Below are positions 11,243-20,469 of a DNA stretch of 64,000 bases, in pieces. The position numbers and the translations under genes were made by a program. Below the pieces are notes generated by a model, which was not told the DNA's origin, made no database searches, and worked only from the letters and a program-made list of their open reading frames with translations. This DNA is from Haemonchus contortus (lineage: Eukaryota; Nematoda; Chromadorea; Rhabditida; Trichostrongylidae), in contig LS997566.1 in NCBI GenBank assembly GCA_000469685.2, positions 38,046,420 through 38,110,419 on the forward strand. The letters run 5' to 3'. How positions within the stretch are numbered: the first letter of the stretch is position 1; every line of letters starts with the position of its first letter.

Positions 11243-12164
11243 CTGGAACTTATTTTAAGTTGATAAAAAAAAATAACTTCGGCATTTCGGAATCCATCTA
11301 TCAAGCTTTGAATTCACATCAGAGCAAAATTGAAAAAAAAGAGAGTCGAAGAGGACTGAGCCATTGTGAACCGTCAGCCTTCTTTGGGTACTGATTAGCT
11401 TGGGTAAATAATGGTGCCTGATAAACTATTGAAAACATGATAGCAAGGCAGCGGTTAGTATAGCAAAACATGTCAAAGTGAAATCTCAGTTTTGGCTTAC
11501 CCATAGGAAAAGCACCCACAAGTAAATGAATTCAACTCCGTTTCTACCCTCCTACTCACTCTGGAGCACTAGATGATCTTGTTGAAATACGTGCTAACAT
11601 CCACATATGGCTCGAAAGAATCGATGGGATCTTCCTTTTCAACTGCTCCGATTTCTGGCTAAGGAAAGTTGACATGAACGGTTTTTTGTCAATTTCTGAT
11701 CCTTGGTTACTTCTGGTCAAGCGATGGGCCAAACAAGAATGAAAACTAAGGGCAGACATGACTGTACCGAGATCTTACTTTATTGCTAATAGGCGTGAAA
11801 TAAGATTTCTAACTGAAGTTATCATTTAGAGCTCAGAGTAAGTTGTAATAGAAGTCGAGAACGTGCGCCATGCGGCACAATCAAGATCGCAAAACAGTGC
11901 GAAGAACCGGTTCCTTTAGAAATTAAAAGAAATAACTAGTAATGTTTTTTACTACAAATCATACATACCTTTCATTGAAGAACGGGAACTATTTTAGGCA
12001 GTCGACCCGAAAAACAGTTATCAAAATGGCAAAGGTTCAAAGGTCGATCTGGCATCACGCAGTTACGTCCTTTTCTCCGAATCCATTTTGAGCTGGTACA
12101 CCACGGCATACGGTAACGACCTGAGCTTGCGGTTGTGAAAAAAAGAAATCATGATGATGTGAAA
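11243..12164. other. upstream of copy A, nothing recognised
   Basis: This AT-rich stretch between gene A and a palindromic MITE lies on the 5' side of gene A and faces gene B, so it may include the promoter of A. No specific regulatory motif can be named. Confidence 0.4.
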
Positions 12165-12386
12165 GGCTGCTTTCATAGTCCGCCGGCCGGCCGGCGTGCC
12201 ACGAAGGGGTGAAAACAAAGAAGAACAAGATCAAAAACCAAACAACCAGGGGCTTGCTCAAATGGTTTTTGATCTTGTCTCTCCTTGTTTACAGCCCTTG
12301 GAGGGCTGACCGACCGTCTGCCGCCCTCCTCTCCCCTAGCACTGCGTCGTGGCACGCCGGCCGGCCGGCGGACTATGAAAGCAGCC
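12165..12386. mobile_element. GGCTGC-ended palindromic MITE, copy 2
   Basis: This 222-bp foldback starts GGCTGCTTTCATAGTCC and ends with its exact complement. The arms are about 38 nt and include a CCGGCCGGCCGG core and TGCCACGA. The flanking triplets AAA (12162-12164) and AAA (12387-12389) look like a 3-bp target-site duplication. The interior has a second imperfect foldback (ATCAAAAACCA against TGGTTTTTGAT). No coding capacity. Confidence 0.85.
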
Positions 12387-13019
12387 AAAATTCACCGAAA
12401 ATCTGGTATTCCATCGTAGGCGGTGGACAGTCGTTACATTCATTACGAGGCCATAAGAAGGCAAGATTATCGGAAAGAGAGCTCAAAGGGAAAGAACTGT
12501 AGGTGTAGAAGTTTCCTTGATATTAAGTGTATACCATTTGTTCGTTTCCAGGCTAGTAACACCTTCGTTTTCGGGACAGTTCAGTCAGTTTCTCCACCCA
12601 CAAATGACTCTAGATGACTTAACCCTTCATGCATACTCTGCATTGGAAAAAGGTTTGGTCAAGCCGATTGGGTTACCAGCTGGGGGAGGGGCTCGATGGT
12701 GTGCCCTACGAAAATAAAATCTGGCTAGGACCCTCTCCATTAGATAGCCCCATCTCAAAAATCCCTTGGCTCTGGAATTCGGTCAGTAGAATTCCACGAG
12801 TCATCACGAATATGCCTTTACATTACAGTTAATAAAAATGAAGGAAGTTCCAGGGAGTTATCACTTATTTTGTTACCGATTGGTGGAATTTGTAGTTAAT
12901 ACTGAAATCGCTGTTACAGTACTCTCCATCGGTTCCTAGGAATCTGCATAGGATGCTTTCACTTACTAGCTGCCTCCATCACCCTAGTCGTCTAAGTAAC
13001 AAAATATGAGCGGCTGTTT

Positions 13020-13370
13020 GCCCTATAGATGAGAAAAAAAAACAAGTCATACATCAATTTGTAGTAATAGAAGCGAAGGTAATGATACTGTCCTTATCAG
13101 TGTAACAGAAGTGCCTGTCTTACTGTTTTCAGATCGGTTAAGTCATTACCAATTACATTTGTGCTGAATTTAATCTGGCTAATTTCCTGCATACGCCGTG
13201 TATGTATTCAAGCGCTGGTCTTAATTTATTGGTTGTCCCTGCATTTCATTGTCTATGCAAATCAATCGAAATGCCTTTCAGTTTGGTCTTTGACACCGTT
13301 CGCAGCTGGTTCAACTATTCGAGATGCAACCAAAAGGTGAGTGTGACTCTTCCAAAATCATTCCGATCAG
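13020..13370 (+). repeat. interspersed repeat, uninterrupted copy
   Basis: Sequence here recurs near 24190-24330 and 25190-25340: 'aaacaagtcatacatcaat' matches the first block. 'ggttgtccctgc', 'tttcattgtct', 'gttcgcagctggttc' and 'gcaaccaaaaggtgagtgtga' match the second. The unit is at least 340 bp with no open frame. The similarity is roughly 80-90 percent by eye over the best blocks. Its class is unknown. Confidence 0.7.
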
Positions 13371-13629
13371 TTTTGTCTGGACAGCAAAAACAATGGCGTG
13401 AGTTCTGACTAGAGCAATAGTTCAAGAGCAATGCCTGGCTCCTCCTTTCCAGAATTCTCTTTCTTAACTTTTCTTTTCTTTTCTTTCTTATCAGCAAACT
13501 TAAGAATTAATGAGAACATAGGTTTACTCGCTTTGGTGAATTGATTTTCTTCAACAGTCCTACAGTTCTTCGAGCCAAGAGGATATCATAGGCACCCGCA
13601 GATTATACGATTATTAAATAAGAAGGAAA

Positions 13630-13931
13630 AAGTCGTTGGACATTATTTAACACCGTCTGAGGGATGCGCCACGCATTCAACTTTCCCGCATGGGCGACGG
13701 AAATGGTGTATGGTGTGGTGGCAAGTGGCGCACATGGCATGGTCACGGGTTCATATCCCGGATTGATATCCGCCTATGCCAAGCAAGCCTTCCATCCCTC
13801 CGGGATCGGTTAATTGTTACCAGACTCGTGCGGAAGGGTAAAAGCACTGACTTGAACATTGGCCGGAAGCCATTGCATAGGCAATATACGCATTCGATAT
13901 GCCTCTACAATTCTGATTACGATTATTAATA
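13630..13931 (+). repeat. rearranged tRNA-headed SINE (inverted tail plus plus-strand head)
   Basis: The plus-strand head and body (about 13705-13931) start with GGTGGCAAGTGGCGC and GGGTTCATATCCCGG, which resemble pol III A and B boxes. They carry the family phrases CCATCCCTCCGGGATCGG and AAAAGCACTGACTTG but lack the tail. The missing tail type (GAATGCG..GCGCATCCC) is found just upstream in reverse orientation at about 13630-13682. Confidence 0.75.
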
Positions 13932-14927
13932 TCTATAGCAAACATTGCAAGCAATAGGAATGTCAGCCTGTTTTATGTGATTACTTGTTTTTAGTTGGTT
14001 ACAATATCAACATAGATTTGCAATATTTTTCCACTGTATTACGAAATTCTGGATTGAATTGCGAAATGCTTTGTACCATGAAGTTAAACCGATTAAACTA
14101 AAATGTATGCTTAACACGAGGGACGGAAAAGGGAAAAGGGAAGTAGTCGCTGTCGATCAGCCACATAAGTGCCGAAGGCACAGTTCACGATAATTTTGAG
14201 GTACCTATTGTATTTTAAGGGGAAGAAAGGAGGCTACGGTGCCGAGTAGTGCAAATTTAGCGAAGTAAGCGCAAAAGTAAATGAATTTCAGAAAACTCAA
14301 GACTCCAAAAAAGCAGCAAAAGAGGGGTTTGCACGAGATGGTCATCTGAGTGCCTCCCATTTAGGCGTAGCGTTAGGCCATCACGCGCTCACAATTGAGA
14401 GGGAAATAAGCTGAAATCGTTTTGGTTCTAGACATTGAAAATCAACGGCGCAGTCTTAACAGTCGCGTCTCATTGTGAACCAATGGTCCTCCGTTCTATG
14501 GAAGGAGGCGGCTCAAGCGTGAACACAGGAAACTGGCCTTGATTGTCTAGTAGTATGTAAGGAGTTTTGAAGAAGCCGTTTAAGTTGACAGAGGAGGCAA
14601 AGGCATTGTCAGTTGAAGGAGGCTACAAAAACTGTTCGCTTCGATGAAACTAATGCAAAAAGCAAAGAACAGCTCACTGATTGAACAATTTCTCCTTCCC
14701 GTCTCTTCTAATTTTGATAGAACTACTCGACGTTTGTATCAAACGCTTTAGCTTTGACTCTGAAGATTTGAGAGCTAAGAAGTAAAAAAGACAAAACTTC
14801 AGGCAGTTTCCTTATAACGATCCTACCCAAGGCACACTTTTTGATAAACCTAACCTGCACCTCGATCATAATGAATCAAGTCTTCTATACTGTGGCCTTT
14901 ACGCACTCCTTTCCATGTTTTTTTCAG
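13932..14927. other. region upstream of copy B; first exon not located
   Basis: Gene B needs a short first exon ending in phase 1 somewhere upstream. I checked each ATG between about 14100 and 14900 for a following GT at the expected distance and found no convincing 13-nt exon. A phrase near 14030-14105 (acgaaattctggattgaatt region) resembles sequence near 27010-27090, so part of this stretch is repeat. Confidence 0.4.
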
Positions 14928-16663
14928 ATGTGCAAGCAATTCTGGATCCCATCTACAAAAAGTTCGAAGACTCCAACAGAAGTGGTTACCTCGAGGAAGC
15001 TGCAAAGATCTATCATAGCCAGGCAGTCGTTGTGGAGAAAGGCAAAAAAGCCACATACGGAAAAGAAGGTGAGCAACTGGTATCTCCATTCATTACTATA
15101 GGAATTACTAGCCAAAATTATGTCTGTACGCCGGTCGTACAAGCTAGATGAAAGCAAACCCTCCATAACATGCGAACCAGTCGCGTACACTAAGGATTTA
15201 GGATAGTGAACCGCTTCTTTATAGGTATCTTTCGTTGCTATAAAGTCTTCGTTATACAGTCACAAATTCCAATTGAATCTGCTAGTAGCTCTGCTAAAAA
15301 GTGATTTAAAGCTGGATAGCTAACGCTGACCTTTCCTTTATCGAGATCCGAACCTAATGGCAAACGGAAATACGTTTTTCTTCTCTTCACTTACAAATTG
15401 TGTTTTGCAGGTATACTTCTAAATTTGTAGGGGTCCCGATAGGTTAACGATAGGTCGCTATTTTGAAGAAGTTGCACAACGTCATCTCTCAATGACGAGT
15501 TCGTCTTGCCTTCTGTATGTGCAACATGCCGTTCGACATGCTCCCATCCAACAACTCTTCCACTAGCTAAGCATGGAGTTCCACATCGACGGACGACCAA
15601 CTAAACTATGTGATGAAAATAATGCTGACAATGAGTCTGTCATTGTGGAATTCCATTCTTCACTATTGGAAGAGGTGTTGGATGACGGCAGGTCGCGTTT
15701 GATAGGAATACCAGCTCAATGATATGCCGCCAATGTGAAACGACTGGGACGCGATCAACATTAACAAGAGTGGGTCTTCCCACTTTACGTGCTGTCGAGT
15801 GGGCACCTTTCCAACGCATCGGACCAAAAGACAACTGTAAAGTGATCTGACAATCCGATTCAGAACAAGCTTCCCATGCTTTATGACCTAAATAATAGGT
15901 TGACTAAAAAATTGCCAGAAATTAGCCGAAATCGATACCTAGTTATCGATTCAAGGGTAAATTTTTCATTTCAGGTATTGTTCAAATACTCAAAGAGTTC
16001 TTTGAGAAAATCGGACAACACAAGTTCCTGGTCAGTTCGTTTAATCCTTCTTTCCACAGCACTTTCAACTGAAATATATGAATGCTACTAAGTGAATGGG
16101 TAAAGAGGGAAGATCGGAATTTAGAACCCACGAATAATCGATCCCAATAGGGACTAGGTTTTTTACCATACACTAAAACCGATCCCTTCAAATTTTCCAG
16201 GATTCACTTCTCCTTTAATTTCGGTCACAGAAAGCCTTCCTTAAAGCCAGATTATTCCTTTTCGAGCTCTTGGGCCATATAACTGCGCAATGGAGTCCTT
16301 CGATTAGAATCTTCTCACTGCAAACGCCAAGAAGTTGCAATGCTTGAAGCCTGGCTTCTGAATGTAGTTATAATGGAGCTCAAATTTGCAAAAAAAAATT
16401 AGCTTTTCAAAATTGATGCCTACTTTTGACTTACACAGCCTTTCCTACCAATAACACTATTTCTATAATACGTAAACACAGTCTCATTACTTTAGACGAC
16501 CAACGTCTCTTATCAAGGCACCAACGACTACCTGATGGCTGAATGCGATTTCGAAGTTCGAGCAGAGAAAGGAGGAGACCCTCTTAAAGGCAAAATGAAC
16601 CATATTTGGAAGAAAGAAGATGGAGAATGGCGTATTTATCATGAAGAATTTGAAATGAAGTAA
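14928..16663 (+). CDS. NTF2-like/DUF4440 small protein, copy B (first exon not found)
   Basis: Three exons are clear: 14928-15068, 15975-16030 and 16496-16663 (141, 56 and 168 nt), matching the paralogs exactly in length and phase. Acceptors are TTTTTTTCAG, ATTTCAG and TTACTTTAG; donors are GTGAGC and GTCAGT. Exon 2 encodes VQAILDPIYKKFED and AAKIYHSQAVVVEKGKKA. Exon 3 encodes IVQILKEFFEKIGQHKFL. Exon 4 has YQGTNDYLMAECDFEV and IWKKEDGEWRIYHEEFEMK before TAA. With a four-codon first exon it would be 125 residues. No stops or shifts occur inside the three exons, so it is probably functional unless the start exon is lost. It is head-to-head with gene A (start-to-exon distance about 3.7 kb) and closest in sequence to copy C. 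Confidence 0.83.
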
Positions 16664-16761
16664 ACAACTCTGCCAATTCACTTCGAAATAACTTTTCCCG
16701 TCCAATTCTGTAGTTCCATAGCTCAAGATTAGCGTTGATGAGAATGGAGAGTGCAAACAAA

Positions 16762-16767
16762 AATAAA
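16762..16767 (+). terminator. poly(A) signal candidate for copy B
   Basis: AATAAA lies 98 nt after the TAA stop of copy B, within a plausible 3' untranslated region. Confidence 0.55.
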
Positions 16768-17646
16768 ATGAAAGCCTAGGGAAGGATCAGAAGAAAAGAA
16801 TACAGTGCATGAAGAAGTAAATGATTTGACTAGGAGATGGAGAAGGCTCACAATAATGAATGGAGAGAGGTCTTGTCCATTGGTCTGTGCTATTTCGAGA
16901 TAGCGTAATTTTAAAACACGGGTAGCTACCTGTACTATATTCTGGGAATAAAATAATAATAGTTGAAATCCATGGTAACCGTGAGTACCAGTTCGTGTTC
17001 GAAATGACTTCTACGGGCCTCAGGGAAAGACACTGAAAAACGCCGACTACCGGTCCAGCTAGGCATCCGCTGCCATCCTTACTCAAACTGGGTGAACTTC
17101 TGATATTTTATTTCTTGAACTATATCCACATATTATACTTTTGTACAAAGAAATTGTTTCCACCAATCATCGGTCAAATCTGCCACATAGTGGCAGATTT
17201 TTGTATTCGAGGATTTGATTGAAGAAGATGGCAATGGCGCATAAATTGAAAGTATTGTTCGAAACAAAAGCTTTGAGGTGTTTATGCAGATATTCTCGGT
17301 AAACACTGCACATCTGATCCGCCTCTGATCTGGTCACAAGTTAGTTTTTCTGCACAGTGTAGCTAGTTTTTTGATGGGCAGTAATGCAGAAGAATGCTTC
17401 ATCTGAAGTTTTAAATCGTCGGCATTGCAGCATTTGCAGAATAACGAACGCTATGGGTAGGGTGTGGTGTGATTCACGCGCCAACATAAAGAGGTCATCG
17501 GACAAAACGTGCTAAAACATCATGTCTTCCATCATAATGTTAGAAATAAGAACTTATAAGTAGAATAAGTAAAGAAATGACCAACTATGCACGTTTACAG
17601 AAGGATTGCGTTTTCTAGGATCAAAAAGTTTCAAGTTAATTTTATT
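16768..17646. other. intergenic, nothing recognised
   Basis: There is no exon-like frame or repeat end that I can support between the 3' end of copy B and the mariner-type terminus near 17649. A small perfect inversion, TCTGCCACATAGTGGCAGA, occurs at about 17189-17207. Confidence 0.4.
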
Positions 17647-17648
17647 AG

Positions 17649-18300
17649 GTTGATGCATAATTATTGCGGATTTTTTCGCGGCTTTCTTCTCCCGACAGAA
17701 TTTGGATATTGAGTTCGTGTTTTTTCTAAAAATGATCTACTTGATTTCCTCTACGAAAATATACCTAGAAAACCATCCGCATATTCGCGCAATCATGCTC
17801 TACTTTTTCGAGAAATGTTGAAAGGTGGCATTCCGCGATCCCAGTAACTTTTTTTAAAACAAGTTTTATTTAATGAAACGACAAAAATACTGAACAAAAA
17901 CATGTTCAAAAAAGCATCCATGTTCGACTCCCGATAAATCTTGGCATAGTTTCGCATTAATTTCATAAGATTTTGTTAAAACCTGATGCCAAGATGGTAA
18001 ACACCTTGTTTACCATCTTGGCATCAGGTTTTAACAAAATCTTATAAGACATGTTAAAATAATTACTTCGGAACTTATCCACCATTTCCGTCAAGCACTG
18101 CTTCCCATTGGCTAGATAGTCGGACTCCAAAAGCGAGAATTTTTAATCCTTGGGGGCTATCCACGCCTGGACATCGGCCATCAAATCATTCAAATCTACG
18201 TAAATCCTATTCCCCAGCCGTTTTTTTTCAGCGAACGGTTGACGAGATAATCCATAGCAGTTTCAGCTAGTGAATATGGCAGATTTAGGAGCAGCCTATG
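17649..18300 (-). mobile_element. decayed mariner-like element fragment
   Basis: TTAGGTTGATGCATAAT at about 17650 matches the terminal type of mariner elements of the Hsmar1 group (TTAGGTTG start). On the minus strand from about 18200 down to 18040 there is a readable C-terminal transposase-like stretch, LMADVQAWIAPKD then a stop, then FSLLESDYLANGKQCLTEMV. It is followed by an AATAAA near 17870. The 5' end is not found. The element is broken and contains the palindrome at 17965-18045. Confidence 0.55.
17965..18045. repeat. perfect 39-nt-arm palindrome
   Basis: The 39-nt arms (starting ATAAGATTTTGTTAAAACC) are exact complements around a 3-nt loop CCT. It lies inside the mariner-like fragment and duplicates, in reverse, part of its C-terminal coding region. 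Confidence 0.9.
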
Positions 18301-18970
18301 GGTAAGGTGTGAGATAATTGATTCACACACTTTATACAGTTACCGAATGAAGCTCTCTGAACGTGGGATACTTGAGAGATCACTACTTTGACAAAACGGA
18401 ACATAATTGCAGTTTTAAACAAGCAAACAAGCAGCTGAAATCTTCAGATATTTGCACCGGTGGAGGCGATTTTGTAACTTTTCTTTATTATTTTCATATT
18501 GTGCTCTACATGATGCAAGGTTCTGGTGATTCCAGCAAAGCGGTAGTTTATCTTGTCCGGCTTGCGCTTCGAGTTCGAAGCTGATTAGGTAGTTGCCGAG
18601 GAACTGGTGGGATAGCAGCCCTTTTGCTCGAGTCCCCCTTATCCGTCTGCCTGGGGTCGCGGTTAAATTCGTTTTCAAAGCGATAAGCTGCAGACAACAA
18701 GCCCTTGTATATTATGTCTGGATTTCTGCATTGTGGATTAAGGACAAAGACTCGCTTGGGAAAATGCCTGCCCACCAAAAAAACGAAGGGCAACCTGGTG
18801 CCCTTGCAACATGCCATTATTCTGTACCATCAGATGTCGGCTTGCACGGTCCGAAAGCACTCGTCAATATTTCTGCTGCTTTCTTGCTGCTTGCTTTCTT
18901 TCTACGGAATTTTGCCTTGAAGGTTCCATTATTCTTGTTAATAAGATTAATATAATTATGTATATACATA
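18301..18970. other. unassigned, weak coding look on the minus strand
   Basis: The minus strand is open from 18817 to 18548 with YRFENEFNRDPRQTDKG and a basic C-terminus. It could be a decayed transposon or gene fragment. I do not recognise it. A plus-strand frame of 120 codons (18593-18955) overlaps it. Confidence 0.3.
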
Positions 18971-18976
18971 CAAAGC

Positions 18977-19004
18977 GTTTCATAATTATCAAGTCACCCT
19001 CAAT
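18977..19004 (+). repeat. solo partial Tc3-like terminal repeat
   Basis: GTTTCATAATTATCAAGTCA here resembles GTTTCATAATTATAAGGTCA, the end of the Tc3-like element starting about 160 bp further on. It may be a remnant of a second related insertion. Confidence 0.55.
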
Positions 19005-19137
19005 TTTTGCACTTTCAAAAAAAGTAATCATTAAGGATTTTTTCTAGCATCATGAACAGATTCCCCAGCACGAATAACCTAGGTATCCGTTGCTTAGCCG
19101 CTGCTGCATTCTTCTGAACTTTTTTAGAACAGTTTAT

Positions 19138-20371
19138 CGGTTTTTGCACCGTTTCATAATTATAAGGTCACCCTGAGAAAGTGAACAATTATTAACGAAA
19201 GAGAAGAAATTTTGTGTTTGAAGATACTTGTAAAGGTAAGCATGTGTAGCAAAGGCATTTCTAAACCTGACTGTCAACACGGCTCGTGGTCATCTGCTTT
19301 CCTCTGATGAGAAGGCTCATCATGAAGGTGGGCTCCGTACTCGAGCCATTTCCAGGCAAATAGAGAGATCCCCTTGGTTCATTTGGAGATTTCTAGAGAG
19401 TCCTCATGTCGTTAGATATAACACCGACTGTGGACACCCATGAAAGATTACTACCCGTGACGAGCGGAAAATTCTGAGGATTGTTTCCAACAGTACGTCC
19501 TCCTCGAACCAGATCCGATCGGAATTAAACCTCTCTGTGTTGAAAACTACAGTCTGGAGAGCAGTGAGAAGCTGCGAGAACATCACCAGGCAAGCAATGG
19601 AGAAGGTGCCACGAATCACCGATCGTCACAAAGAGGCTCGACTCGGATTTGCAAAGATGAACCTAGGGAGAGATTGGGCAAAGGTAGATCTGCATCGAAA
19701 TCTCACCATAGAGCTGAATAATTCCTACTCAGGTCGTCTTTTCGGATGAAAAGAAATTCAATCTGACGGAAACAAGCGGTACTAACGCGACTTGAGGAAG
19801 GAACCAGTCTACTTCAGCCGTCGCAGTTTCGGTGGAGGAAGCCTACGGTGCGGGGTGCGTCCTGCCATGATGTCGTGTTGTCGTGAGCTGCAGTATGGAT
19901 TTTAAGGATTACCAGAAAGTCTTGGAGCATCATCTAGTACCTTTTCTATGCCATCGCCGTCACCTCAACTATGTCTTTCAACAAGATAACGCCTACAATC
20001 ATGTGAGCCGTGCAACGGATGAGTGGCTGCAATGCCAATAAATAAGCGTCCTACCATAGCCAGCCTGCAGTCCCGACCTCAGTCGGATGGATGGAACATA
20101 TCTGGGACATAATATTCAGACAGGTTTATGCGAATAACCGTCAGTTCCAGGGCAAAGAAGAGCTGAAGCGAGCACTTATCGAAGCATGGAGAGCAACCGA
20201 TGAGGAACATCTTCGAAACCTAGTTTCTAGTATGCCACACAGGCTCTTTGATGTTGCTCCTAAACAAGGAGGAGCTATAGATTATTAATTGTTGTACATA
20301 TGCCATTAACATTGATAAATCATTTACTTCCTCAGGGTGACCTTATAATTATGAAACGGTGCAAAAGCCGA
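19138..20371 (+). mobile_element. Tc3-like DNA transposon, degenerate
   Basis: The ends are near-perfect 39-nt inverted repeats: CGG(T/C)TTTTGCACCGTTTCAT.. at 19139 and its complement ending at 20370, bounded inside by CTCAGGGTGACC. The plus-strand transposase is recognisable. It shows a helix-turn-helix-like segment KITTRDERKILRIV, then TDRHKEARLGFAKMNLG. A 49-nt intron (19684-19732, GT..CTACTCAG) is followed by VVFSDEKKFNL (first catalytic D). Later come DLRKEPVYFSRRSFGGGS, FQQDNAYNH (second D) and MEHIWDIIFRQVYANN (catalytic E position). Frameshifts after 19790 and stops show that it is inactive. Element length near 1.2 kb. The reading after 20091 is open to the end (LFDVAPKQGGAIDY). Confidence 0.85.
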
Positions 20372-20469
20372 CACTATCTGTAAAAAATTCGTAAAAAATT
20401 TGAGGTGAAAGATATTGCGACCAAAATTTGAGTACGGAGGTACATTGTGACGAGGAATCTACCAGTGTT

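Noticed and set aside
14483..14492. ATGGTCCTCC followed by GT as a first exon of copy B
   Set aside because: It would be in phase 1, but the donor (GTTCTA) is poor and the 10-nt length breaks the family pattern.
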